From: Terfezia claveryi
Taxonomy: Eukaryota; Ascomycota; Pezizomycetes; Pezizales; Pezizaceae
Reading direction: 5' to 3'
Assembly (NCBI GenBank): GCA_015179025.1
Contig: WHUX01000632.1
Location: 1-16,403 of the forward strand
DNA length: 16,403 bases
Part shown: one piece after another, positions 1 to 8,512 of the stretch
Numbering within the stretch: position 1 is the first letter of the stretch
How the letters are laid out: each line of letters starts with the position of its first letter
Program-made: the position numbers and the translations under genes
The notes under the pieces: model-generated
The model's database searches: none
What the model saw: only the letters and a program-made list of their open reading frames with translations
What the model was told of the DNA's origin: nothing

Positions 1-360
1 ATGCGGTCCAGACGTAGTACTCTGCAGTTGCCATATTCTCGGCCCCTATACCAACTTTGAATGGCTTGGTTTATCTCAACATGTCCCAGAATACGACAGA
101 TCATTTGTTTTTCAGCCAGGCCCTCAGGATCAAAAACTATATATTGTATGGTCATTCCCTCTCCTTGAACCACTAGTCTCTACAGCCCCTCCAGTCATCA
201 CAAATATATTGCAGTTGCACCGTCATTTGCCTCCTCTTATCGTCTGCCACTCTTTTTTCCAGTATCCCCGATACACCTCCAAAGTATTGTCTACACTTCC
301 AACATTCATCTTTCAATATTAATTGTTCAACATCAATCCGAAACACAATCCTTAAGCATC
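1..360. other. Upstream region, no gene seen; possible 5' leader of next ORF
   Basis: No open frame of useful length is visible on either strand. The last ~110 bases before the ATG at 361 are rich in C, T and A (runs such as cttccaacattcatctttca at 296-315) and the start context is catcATGGcc, both common for fungal promoters and leaders. This supports the reality of the ORF that follows but does not prove it. No TATA box stands out. Confidence 0.3.
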
Positions 361-573
361 ATGGCCATGGATAACTCCAACTCCTTCAATGCCCTCACTC
401 AAGCTCACCCTGGCAGGAGTGCAGCTGATTACCGGACGGTCCAGACCCTCTTAACAACAGAAGTCACTTCCATCCCGAAGAAGCCTTATGTAAAAGCCAC
501 ATTGCGTAAGCTGGACCAAACTGAACGAAAGTTCAGAGACTTCTGCCTAAATACTTGGGCATGCCTGATGTAA
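361..573 (+). CDS. Hypothetical short ORF, possible first exon of a broken gene
   Basis: A 70-codon open frame starts in a good fungal context (catcATGGcc). The product is hydrophilic, with a basic stretch near residues 40-57 (PKKPYVKATLRKLD) and no signal peptide or membrane segment. Its end coincides with a possible 5' splice site: GTAAGA begins at 570 and overlaps the stop codon, so the ORF may be exon 1 of a longer gene. Downstream (609-850) the other frames hold short open stretches, but I could not join them into one continuous frame with a normal-sized intron; the nearest acceptor, at 608, would give only a 39-bp intron. I do not recognise the family. It could be a gene remnant or a chance ORF. 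Confidence 0.3.
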   Translation: MAMDNSNSFNALTQAHPGRSAADYRTVQTLLTTEVTSIPKKPYVKATLRKLDQTERKFRDFCLNTWACLM

Positions 574-1379
574 GATATAGTACCGATGCAGTAATTCCAT
601 ACCTTTAGTCGTTATATGACAATAACAAATGTTATTCAACGATCAACACGGAATGGATGAAACTGCAAATGATCTCTACACCAGATACAACGGTAATTGT
701 GGAACCTGCAACACTGCGAAGTCCGCAAGTTCCTTGGCCTTATTCAGTCGAAACCAATTGCGGAACAGTGAATACAAGACAAAGTCTGTGGCCAACGGGG
801 ATGACCTCAAATCCATGATCCCGATTTCTCTGGATGGAAGGCACCAATAGTTATGCTGCGAATCGATACCGGGTTCAGCTTGCACTATTTTTATTACTGG
901 CGAGTTTTACGGCATCGAGGCCTGGAGCTATTGTCGAAAGTAGCAACCACCGAAGTAGTAATGAATCACTAGAATAGTGGTGAACAAAGCTACTCCTGGA
1001 GGAAGATGAGGAAACGGGTACCCTTGGATGGGTGTTGCTTGTATATTTCCACAAGCGCAAAAACCGGAGAGGGGAATGAGGAAGCTTGCTTTCGGCTCAG
1101 GGACATTGGTGAAGATCCTTTTACCTGGCCAGTTACATTAATGATTGCCCTAGCATGACATGATGGCGCTATGAGGAAGCCGGGAAAAGACAGGTAAGAC
1201 TAATCCCAACTTGCGAGTGTCCGGAGAATCGTATGAACTGGCGGAATGTTCCAGTATCAACTGGGGGCGTCTAGCGAACGGTGCGAGCGACAAGAATAAT
1301 ATTTCGACACTTGCGTAAGACTCGCGTAGGGTCCCTTACGCGAGTGTCAGACCGTGGTAGGCAAGTTATCGGTAAGGTA
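574..1379. other. Degraded intergenic sequence with short broken open frames
   Basis: Short overlapping open frames occur on both strands (for example 629-850 plus and 676-885 minus), but none resembles a known protein and they contradict each other. A compact palindrome lies close to the transposon: CTCGCGTA at 1321-1328 and TACGCGAG at 1337-1344 with an 8-base spacer. Otherwise nothing is supported until the TA at 1378-1379 that flanks the transposon. Confidence 0.4.
1321..1344. repeat. Short palindrome beside transposon insertion site
   Basis: CTCGCGTA (1321-1328) is repeated inverted as TACGCGAG (1337-1344) around an 8-base spacer. It sits 36 bp outside the left end of the pogo element, so it belongs to the target DNA and not to the transposon. 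Confidence 0.5.
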
Positions 1380-1422
1380 CTGTATATGACGGGGAAGCGA
1401 GACACGACAGGGATGCGGGACA
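1380..1422 (+). repeat. Left terminal inverted repeat of pogo element
   Basis: It matches the reverse complement of 3590-3632 at 41 of 43 bases; the two differences are A/G at 1400 and T/A at 1414. It contains two spaced copies of a 13-bp motif: GGGAAGCGAGACA (1392-1404) and GGGATGCGGGACA (1410-1422). The doubled motif is a plausible binding site for the two N-terminal DNA-binding domains of the transposase; that role is inferred. Confidence 0.92.
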
Positions 1423-1522
1423 CAATGTCTCATATTGCTTTTTCTGCATTGCCCCCGCCTTTTAAGCCCCACCCCGCGACAAGTAATACTCTGGACAACT
1501 TGCCAACGACCAAAGTAGCAAT

Positions 1523-3547
1523 ATGGGACGAGTTAAACCACGTCAACTTAAAGAAGCGGCAATCGAGGCTGATATTGCTAAGGCAATTCAGGGATATAAG
1601 ACAGGTAAGTACCCAAGCATACGTCAGGCGGCTGAGAGCCAAGGATTGCCCAAAAGTACGGTGCATGCCCGTTTAAAAGGTCGCAAGTCAAGGCGAAAGG
1701 CACACGAGTTGGATCAGACGCTGGGGGCAGCTGAGGAGCGGTCTGTAGTCAGGCAAATTGAAGATATGGATCGTCGTGGTTTTCCGATGCGAGTGGATAG
1801 TGTGCGAGAAACTGCTTTGAGGATATTAGCGGAGCGGGAAGGCCAAATAGAACAAACAGCACGCTTGGGGAAGCACTGGATTAGTCGGTTTTTAGATCGC
1901 CATCCACACCTTGCATCTAAGTTCAGTACACAAGTTAAAAAGCAGCGAATCGTGAGCTCAGATCCGAAGCTGCTTAAGCAGTCATTCGATATTCTTGGTC
2001 CTCTAATAAAGCAAAATGCCATCAAACCATACAATCTATACAATATGGATGAAAAGGGCCTGCAAATGGGAAAGTCTGCTCGTGTCAAGGTGATTTGTGT
2101 GCGAGGCAGAAAGAGTCCACCTTTAATGAAAGATGGCAACCGGGAATTAATTACCGCGATAGAGACAGTTGCAGCTGATGGAACCTTTCTACCTCCCATG
2201 ATTATCTATAAGGGTAAATCACAGCTCGCACAATGGCATAATTATCTTGATGAAAAAGATAAAGATACAGTGTTCTCTGTTTCACCTAAAGGTTGGACAA
2301 ATCAAGTTCTTGGTTTGGAATATTTACGTTTATTATTTGATCCTCTTACTCGGAAGCGGTACTTATAATCTACCTATCCTTTTAATTTTTATTATTAACT
2401 AATGGACTTTAGTATGAGGAATCCAAATGAAAAGCGTTTACTAGTTGTTGATGGACACAACTCACATTTCAGTATGGACTTTCTTCGGTTTTGTAGTAAA
2501 AACCAAATTGAGCTCTTTTGCCTACCACCACATACCACACATATTCTCCAGCCTCTAGATGTCGGACTATTTGGACCTTTGCAAAAATATTATGGACATC
2601 GAGTAGAGGATCATTTACGCTTAACTGGAGAAGCAATTAGTAAGAGAAATTTCCTCCCGTAAGTATCTAGTCGAATACCAAGACCCCAAAGCGTATAAGC
2701 GTCTATCAATATTGAGCTACTACTAATACTAATTAGACACTTCCGTGAGGCTCGAATATCAGCATATACACTCAAAAATATTCTGTCTGCATTCGAAACT
2801 ACAGGGATTCATCCATTCAATCCACGTCGAGTTTTAGGTCAATATACTGGTACTGCAGCAGCTGATCCAAAAGCTCCATTAATATCTATTACAACTGGAG
2901 GAGTTCCAGCCACTCCTGCTAATAACCGAGGAGTCCGTCACCTTCACCAGCAAATACAACAGCATCTGAAAGCTATAGATGACCCTGAACTTCAAGTATT
3001 AGTTGACAAACTAGCTAATGCAGCTATTGGTGGTTTGACACGGGGGTATCTTGGAGAAGACCGAGCAAAGCAGATTGAGGCGGCATTGGCAATTAAGGTA
3101 GAGGAAGCAAAGGAGGCAAGAAAGCGTACAAAGCTCACACAAGCTAAGGCTATCACTGGGGAGGATTTGTTGAAGCTACGTCGCGCACAACTGGCCCAGC
3201 AGTCCACACCGAAGACGCCAAGGAAACGACGCACAGGCCCCTCCAAAACGGTCATATTCAACCGCCCACCAAGGTCCAACCGTCCAACCACTACTACCTG
3301 CATTTCTATCAGCTCATCATCATCATCGTGCGCATCAGGTCCGAGTTTTCGGGCCGATGATACCGAATATGAGAGCATTGAAAGTGGCTCTGAAGGCAGT
3401 ACTATCTATGTTCGGACTCCGGGGACTATACCAGGCCATAGAACCACAAGCTCTGTGCCCCCTACACCCACACCCGCTCCTAGGCTCCGCAGGGTACCCT
3501 CAAACCCACCCCAGCAGCAGCGAGTATTGAGGCCGCGCCGGAATTGA
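1523..3547 (+). CDS. Fot1/pogo transposase, 630 aa, three exons
   Basis: Exons 1523-2358, 2413-2658 and 2737-3547 join in frame to 630 residues. Domains in order: psq-type helix-turn-helix (about residues 8-52, with SIRQAAESQGLPKSTVHARL), CENP-B-type DNA-binding domain (about 70-135, with LGKHWISRFLDRHP), DDE_1 catalytic domain (about 165-345), and a basic, low-complexity C-terminal tail rich in Ser, Thr, Pro and Arg. The catalytic aspartates are visible: D176 (YNMDEKG), D292 (VVDGHNSH) and D328 (LQPLDVGLFGPLQ); the last two are 35 residues apart, as usual for this group. The start is the Met after a short leader, giving the normal N-terminus MGRVKPRQL. Without splicing, the catalytic domain would be cut before the second Asp. 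It would act in the nucleus, cutting and rejoining DNA at its inverted repeats. The frame is intact, so activity is possible but unproven. Confidence 0.92.
2359..2412 (+). other. Intron 1 of pogo transposase (54 bp)
   Basis: GTACTT at the 5' end, TTAACTAAT as a branch-site match, and TTTAG at the 3' end. Removing it joins FDPLTRK to RMRNPNEKRLLVVDGHNSH in one frame; reading through would hit a stop at 2366-2368. Confidence 0.85.
2659..2736 (+). other. Intron 2 of pogo transposase (78 bp)
   Basis: GTAAGT consensus donor, TACTAATACTAATTAG branch/acceptor region. Splicing joins KRNFLP to HFREARISAYTLKN in frame and restores the conserved stretch ending with GIHPFNPRRVL. Reading through would stop at once. 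Confidence 0.9.
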
Positions 3548-3589
3548 ATTTTGTATCTTTTTTTCTACTTGCATGTATCTAGCCGAAAT

Positions 3590-3632
3590 TGTCCCGCTTC
3601 CCTGTCGTGTCCCGCTTCCCCGTCATATACAG
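3590..3632 (-). repeat. Right terminal inverted repeat of pogo element
   Basis: Inverted partner of 1380-1422. On the minus strand both internal 13-bp copies read GGGAAGCGGGACA (3608-3620 and 3590-3602), identical to each other, so this end carries the better-preserved doubled motif. The next two bases outward are the TA target duplication. Confidence 0.92.
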
Positions 3633-3839
3633 TAAGAAACGACAACGGCGATTTCACGCTGGCTGTCAAGCGAGTATGCTTTGCGCTTCCACGCGCGAGT
3701 AAGAAGAAGAAACGTGCGTAGAATTGTATGATGATGTAAAAGCTCCAAGAACGATAACAAACTATATACTTCCAACAACAAAGAAAATCCTAGCCCCAAT
3801 CAAACACCCTGTTACCCTGACATCGACAAACAAAAACTT
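3633..3839. other. Right flank of the transposon, no gene seen
   Basis: After the TA duplication the sequence is ordinary host-like DNA with short direct motifs (gcgagtatgctttgcgcttc, 3671-3690) and an AG-rich patch (3703-3713). A plus-strand open frame (3724-4200) is antisense to the better minus-strand relic and is Ser/Thr/Pro rich, so I treat it as a shadow. Confidence 0.4.
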
Positions 3840-5012
3840 TTATCCGCCCCACAACGCTACCTCGAACTTCCAGTCATTATATCTGCCCATCTTGACCGGC
3901 GCCCTGTTTCCCCACTTGATCTTCATTCCCACATTTTCCTTTTCCAACACCTTCCAAACTTCTCCGTCGTCCTCCCCGACCAGGTATCTGATGATAACTG
4001 GCATAGCTACCCTGTTGGTGACCCATACCCGTTCTACCTTCTCCCTGCCAAACACCGCCATCACCTGTTCTGTCAACCAGTCTAGGACTTGCTCCGAGAG
4101 GACGTCTGTAGGGACTGCCTCTATCCTCCATACCGTTTCCGATTTGAGACCTGGTTGTCTCCTCTTGCCTCTACCTTCCATGGTCTCCTGCCCAAGCTAA
4201 TCAACTTCTCCCTCAGACCAGCGTCCAGTGCACAAAGGGATGATGAATGCACCCAGCAATGCAAGGTCTACACAAGTGGTCAGGGCAGAATAGAAGGGAG
4301 AGCTTTTGTTCTTCATCGAGGGGACATTTCAGCACTTGTGAAAGCATTCGGGTGCTTATGATGGACTTAACTCCTTTCACAATCTCCAGTCTAAGGGGAG
4401 TTTTACCATTCTCCAAGGTGATGTGAAACACTTTTGCCTTCTCCAACCTATCTTTTACCTTCTGTGATTTGGCAAATTCCATCAACATATCATGGAATTC
4501 TTTCCCGCTCTTGGATTTCCCAGTTCCCGGCACCATTAAGCATCAGAAACAATGGTGCATTATTTTTTGCTAAGACATTGGATTTTAAAGGCCTTATGCT
4601 GAACTTCAAGTGCTTTCCTAATCAGCTCTCTCCAATTTTCCGGACGCTGATATTCCCAAGTGTATCCAGCACCGGAAAGAAAAGTGTTGCCTTTTGGCGG
4701 GTGGTACTTTAACCTTGTGAAAGGTTAGTAGAGGTATACTCAAAACTGGCTGTATTCCCATACGTTTTCTTGATGCCCTCATAAGATCCTAAAGTAGTTG
4801 GTAATAGTTAGCTGTGGAGTCTGCAATTAAAAATGACATAAGTGTCACTCACCAAATGGAAGGAAGAGGAAGAACCAAATCTTCTCAGTGTAAGAGGTAG
4901 TACATGTAAGTGAGGAATCCCGTCTCCTAAATCACTCGAGCATATTCTTAAGGTCTTTCTGAGGATCGAGCAGCATGGCATCTTTATAGTCTTTGTCACT
5001 ATATTTGGCCAT
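3840..5012 (-). pseudogene. Broken minus-strand gene relic of unknown family
   Basis: Reading the minus strand from 5012 there is a start in a good context (accatcATGGCC) and a 26-residue highly charged frame (MAKYSDKDYKDAMLLD onward) ending in TGA. Further open pieces follow in different frames: 4213-4536 (107 codons, with charged FAKSQKVKDRLEKAKVFHI) and 3840-4181 (113 codons, with WRIEAVPTDVLSEQVLDWLT and a C-terminus rich in Trp, Lys and Gly). Between them lies an open stretch around 4600-4700 reading YTWEYQRPENWRELIRKALE. Composition and codon pattern look coding, but stops and frame changes break the whole. Upstream (5040-5380, minus) is strongly C/T-rich, as fungal promoters often are. 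It could be a gag-like or host gene remnant; I do not recognise it. Confidence 0.4.
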
Positions 5013-5350
5013 GATGGTGAGTTAAGCAGGATCATAACCTCCCAGCGTATAAGGCATTTTTCTTTACATTGCCTCCCTGAGGTTGTCTACATCGTCAAGC
5101 CCCACTAATGACACTTTAGTCCATAAACTTTCTGGGTTGGCAGTTCGGAACCAAGCCTAGGTCTGCATGTTTGATTTGGCAAATAGGTTGTGATAGGGTG
5201 AGATGGTATAGGAGATGGAAGCGGGGAAGCAAAGAGGAAAAAGGGATGACTCAGTAAGATAGAACTAGGAACTGGAGAAGATAAAAAGAACTACACTCAG
5301 AATGGATCTCAACAGAATGAATCTCAGCATTCTGTCTATCTAATGCTCAT

Positions 5351-5379
5351 GAAGAAGAAGAAGAAGAAGGAGAAGAAGA
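5351..5379 (+). repeat. (GAA)n microsatellite
   Basis: About ten GAA/GGA/AGA triplets in a row with one interruption (GGA). On the minus strand it is a TTC tract, in the C/T-rich area upstream of the broken gene that begins at 5012. Confidence 0.85.
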
Positions 5380-6509
5380 GTGGAGAGCTAGCTAGCCTGG
5401 TTGGTATCTAGCTGCAAACGCCAGACTAAGAAACCTTATACATGTTCCCCACACTTTAGGCTTTGAATTTTCCATGACCTACCTCCATCTTAAATGTTAG
5501 CCAACTAGACTACTTAAAAGTAATCAATATATATCAGAGGGGCATAAGGGGAGGCCACATGAACCAGGTTAGATGTCACTGCAATGATCTTTGGGAATTT
5601 CACGATCATAATCAATACCTACCTCGATGGAGAGATTCAGGCCAACTCCTTCCAACTAATCTACGCTACATTAGAGGAGGTTGAGTCTGAACTCGCAATT
5701 GATGAGCGAGTTTGGGAGGTGGCGAGGAGGTTTGGAATTAGAATCCATGGGAATTGAGGGAGCGGTTAGCTGTACCTCTGCGCTTGCTTGGCTTCATAAA
5801 TAACTATGAACTTGAATTAGAGTCAAAAAAATATTCTCCGTAGTATAGTGTACCGTCATGATGTATCAATTGAATAGTAGTATAGTTGTGATCGAAGGTC
5901 TGCCATACACCAGTGGTGTACTGCGTTTTCTGCTCCTCACGCCTTCCTAGCGTCAAGATTTCAAGATTTCAAGATTTCAACAGATTGGGCATTCGCTTAC
6001 TAGGATTAGGTGAGATACCAAACTTTTAGTTGAAAGTCCCTAATATGTCTCTATAGATTGGGGGGGGATACATGTATGAAATTTAAGGGGCTAGAACGGC
6101 TCTGGGGTTGAATTAGGCCCATCACTCGAGGATGCATCCTCTCCTCATATACTAGATAGTATCAATGATTTACTATTAATAAAAAATGGGGATTTCAATG
6201 GCACGAGACTACGAGCTTTAACACTTCATGTTTTTCGGGATATTGTTTTGTGGACTACATATGGTCTACTCTGGTTAGCCTGGGTCGCGGATCTCTCTCT
6301 GGCCGTTATTGGCGGTTCATTAGGAGTCTCATTTATTTAAAGGCATCTATGAATCTATGACCATAGACTGAAGAATACGAGGCATCCCATCCACCCTGCC
6401 ATATTTAAGCTTCAGATCGCCAGGTTAGTACTCTGCCGTGGGAAAGTCTCCCACCGCAGCACGCAATGGGTATTCAGAATTTTTGACTTATAGAAATAGA
6501 GCTATATAG
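5380..6509. other. Gene-free decayed sequence
   Basis: No open frame of note on either strand. It contains an 8-bp tandem repeat (5953-5980) and an 8-base G run (6060-6067). AT content is moderately raised. I see no terminal repeats or RNA gene. Confidence 0.45.
5953..5980 (+). repeat. 8-bp tandem repeat TCAAGATT, 3.5 copies
   Basis: TCAAGATT is repeated at 5953-5960, 5961-5968 and 5969-5976 and followed by the partial copy TCAA. It is a short slippage-type repeat. Confidence 0.85.
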
Positions 6510-6806
6510 AAAGTCATTATTGTTCATCACCTATCATACATACTTCAGCCATTTTGTACTTTTAGACTATATCACTGGCAGCTGGTTATTCAGTATTTTG
6601 ATCCTCCTCGGCCTTTATATCCTCTGCAGCCTCTTGAGCAATACCAGCAGCTACTTCAATTTCTTGAGAATGATGAAGCCAACATTCCAAAGAAACTGTA
6701 TATATCAAGAGAAAAAAGCTTCAAAGCCTTTTGTGAAACGCTATCAGCACCTGCTCTTTACAAAACTCACCAGGTCATTGCATACATACCTCCAGTCTCA
6801 ATTTGA
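6510..6806 (+). pseudogene. Coding relic, about 98 codons, unknown family
   Basis: One frame is open from just after a TAG at 6507-6509 to a TGA at 6804-6806. It has protein-like composition: DPPRPLYPLQPLEQYQQLLQ near codons 36-55 (about 6615-6674), then a charged helical-looking stretch with LENDEANIPKKLYIS, then AFCETLSAPALYKTHQVIAY. There is no suitable ATG, so it would be an internal exon or a fragment. Another frame with a long hydrophobic start covers the same bases (about 6520-6909); it looks less protein-like to me. I do not recognise a family; a chance ORF is possible. Confidence 0.22.
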
Positions 6807-7038
6807 TAGCGCTATATGCACTCGGAGCGAAAAAAAAGTGAAAAACCGGAGCTTTAAGGTACCAGACTCTCCTCAGGGACGAGAGCAGACTAAAGTTTCA
6901 ATTTCATGAGTGATTTCATGAATTCATGCCGATAGATCTAGATAAACACTTGCAATGGCCTGGTAGCCCTCTGAACACCTAGTTTTCAGAGATATCTTCA
7001 CTACGCCCGCAACCCACACATCCACACTCCATTGCGGC

Positions 7039-7823
7039 CTACCGGGTTGATTGGTTTTCAGGTCCATCGCCCTCTCCAATGTCACAATCCCCACCATCCC
7101 CACTCTCCCCAAGATATAATTCTTCCCCTAAAAAGTTTCCCGCATCTTCTATGAGCACCCAATATGGAGTTGCAGCAACCCAGGCTGGAAAGACGGAAAT
7201 ATTCTTTGCCACAACCATTCCCAGTGCCTCGTACCCGTCATCAGCATTGCTACGGAACACCATTGAACCACTGTCCCCTAGGTCGGCAAAATGTTCTCCC
7301 ACCCTAGCCCCACTGGCTAGGATCATAATCTCGCTTGTCTCCTCACCCCATGCCAAATCACGATCCGACACCATTGGCTTTCCCGTCAGTTTTGGCGGTA
7401 GTTCGCCCGATTTTTGTGACAATGTCGCCTGGTCGAAATCACCTACTGCTGTTACTGGTCCATCTATGGCTACTCCACTCAGGCTCACCCAGTTTCCGCC
7501 GTGCCTAGATACTCACCATGTATTAGCATATCTAATTCTCCCCATAAATTATATCAACCTCACCGTTCAGGAGAGACTTGGAAAATCGCAAAATCTAGGT
7601 GTGATTTTGCCTGCGGAAGGACCGCAAACTTTGCATAGGGTGGGAGGCGTAGGTTGTGACGTTCGAGGAACAGCGCATTATTATGTAGGCTTCCATCTAT
7701 CACCCTTCCGAGAGGTGGCCCAGACAGCGTCACGACTCTTCCATCAGCAAGTGGTACTCCACTGGGATTCTCACGAAGAGAGTACTGTGCGAGCAAAGAT
7801 TTGAGGGTTGTCGGGTTGTTCAT
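7039..7823 (-). CDS. Trypsin-like serine-protease-type protein, probably 5'-truncated
   Basis: Two minus-strand exons, 7823-7564 and 7504-7039, join across a 59-bp intron into a 241-residue frame. Visible motifs: LDFAIFQV with Asp77 (like the DIALL strand of S1 peptidases), LGDSGSMVF with Ser165 (the GDSG serine-nucleophile motif), and a C-terminal AATPYWVLIEDA stretch resembling the closing strand and helix of this fold. Asp-to-Ser spacing (88 residues) fits the family. The expected TxxH motif about 45 residues before Asp77 is absent. No signal peptide is seen, suggesting an intracellular protein. The start codon lies inside the neighbouring 58-bp repeat, whose units supply the first seven residues, so the native N-terminus with the His may have been lost. 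An acidic Gly-rich tail follows the fold. Likely inactive as a protease or a pseudogene. Confidence 0.55.
7505..7563 (-). other. Intron of the serine-protease-like gene (59 bp)
   Basis: Minus-strand donor GTGAGG right after the codon start CG, branch-like GCTAATAC, and acceptor ATCTAG. Splicing rebuilds an Arg codon and leads into HGGNWVSLSGVAIDG in frame. Without splicing, a stop occurs at 7562-7560. Confidence 0.7.
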
Positions 7824-7974
7824 ATTGAGTGCTTTCCTGCTTATTCGTCTTGTTCATATAGAGGGTTGTCGGGCTGTTCATATTGAGTATTTTCCTGCTT
7901 ATTCGTCTTGTTCATATAGAGGGTTGTCGGGTTGTTCATATTGAGTGCTTTCCTGCTTATTCATCTTGTTCATG
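7803..7974 (-). repeat. 58-bp minisatellite, left (antisense) arm, three units
   Basis: Units at 7803-7860, 7861-7918 and 7919-7974 read gagggttgtcggg.tgttca on the plus strand and differ by a few transitions. They are the reverse complement of the units at 7983-8330. The first unit overlaps the first 21 bases of the protease-like ORF. Together with the right arm it forms a foldback with a short centre (about 7959-7982). Confidence 0.93.
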
Positions 7975-7982
7975 GTGCGAAT

Positions 7983-8330
7983 TAGCAGGAAAACACACAA
8001 TATGAACAGCCCGACAACCCTCTATATGAACAAGACGAATAAGCAGGAAAATACTCAATATGAACAGCCCGACAACCCTCTATATGAACAAGACGAATAA
8101 GCAGGAAAATACTCAATATGAACAAGACGAATAAGCAGGAAAGCACTCAATATGAACAACCCGACAACCCTCAATATGAACAAGACGACAACCCTCTATA
8201 TGAACAAGACGAATAAGCAGAAAAGCACTCAATATGAACAACCCGACAACCCTCTATATGAACAAGACGAATAAGCAGGAAAACACTCAATATGAAGACG
8301 AATAAGCAGGAAAGCACTCAATATGAACAA
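7983..8330 (+). repeat. 58-bp minisatellite, right (sense) arm, seven units of varying length
   Basis: Units begin with AAGCAGG (TAGCAGG in the first): 7983-8040 (58 bp), 8041-8098 (58), 8099-8132 (34), 8133-8214 (82), 8215-8272 (58), 8273-8303 (31) and 8304-8330 (partial). The 34- and 82-bp units are 58 minus or plus 24 bp, so a 24-bp module carrying the CCGACAACCCTC motif is gained or lost. In-frame translation is broken because 58 is not a multiple of three and one frame has a TGA in each full unit. Confidence 0.93.
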
Positions 8331-8456
8331 GCCTGAACGTCTGAATTCCATGCCTCGATAGAGGCCACAATGTATCAACTCCAGATACATCCCCAATGGA
8401 GGAGTTCCGTAGCTACAATGCACAGAAGCTGGCCCTTATTACCTGCACAGGTATAG
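8331..8456. other. Host DNA between minisatellite and retroelement
   Basis: No gene. It contains a small hairpin (TGTATC/GATACA near 8371-8389). It joins, across the inserted element, to the host sequence resuming at 10729. Confidence 0.4.
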
Positions 8457-8471
8457 TGCGCCTTAGCCGTG
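8457..8471 (+). repeat. Target-site duplication, left copy
   Basis: TGCGCCTTAGCCGTG matches 10714-10728 at all 15 bases. The right copy lies directly after an A-rich tail, which is the layout of a LINE-type insertion. Confidence 0.9.
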
Positions 8472-8472
8472 A

Positions 8473-8512
8473 GGGGTAGTGCGATCCCCGGGAGAACCGG
8501 GGAAGCTACCCT
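8473..8512 (+). promoter_or_regulatory. Nested hairpin at 5' terminus of the retroelement
   Basis: Outer stem GGGGTAG (8473-8479) with CTACCCT (8506-8512), the first pair being G-U in RNA; inner stem CCCCGG (8486-8491) with CCGGGG (8497-8502) around GAGAA. It starts one base after the target duplication. It may protect or process the 5' end of the transcript or aid translation. Role inferred only. Confidence 0.5.

Larger units (their letters stand above)
1380..3632 (+). mobile_element. Complete Fot1/pogo-type (Tc1/mariner superfamily) DNA transposon
   Basis: The 2,253-bp element is bounded by near-perfect 43-bp inverted repeats (1380-1422 and 3590-3632, 41 of 43 matching) starting CTGTATATGACGGGGAAGCG. 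Each end is flanked directly by TA (1378-1379 and 3633-3634), the target duplication of the Tc1/mariner/pogo superfamily. It contains one plus-strand transposase gene with two introns and no frameshift or internal stop, with about 100 bp of leader and 42 bp between stop codon and right repeat. Family knowledge: these elements move by cut-and-paste. The intact gene and near-identical ends suggest a recent or still competent copy with little sign of RIP, unlike the right part of the window. Confidence 0.93.

Noticed and set aside
570..608. Intron joining 361-569 to downstream frames
   Set aside because: The donor is good, but the nearest acceptor gives only 39 bp and the joined frame ends after about 16 codons.
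1281..1676. 131-codon plus-strand frame across the left transposon end
   Set aside because: It spans the inverted repeat and overlaps the transposase start in another frame; no protein features.
1714..2199. 161-codon minus-strand frame in the transposase
   Set aside because: Antisense shadow of exon 1, which carries the psq, CENP-B and first DDE motifs.
7079..7804. Plus-strand 241-codon open frame
   Set aside because: It is antisense to the spliced protease-like gene, which has motifs and a consensus intron; the plus frame is low-complexity and unrecognisable.
7803..8330. CRISPR array
   Set aside because: Units are contiguous with no unique spacers, occur in both orientations, and the window is eukaryotic by its introns. 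It is a minisatellite.
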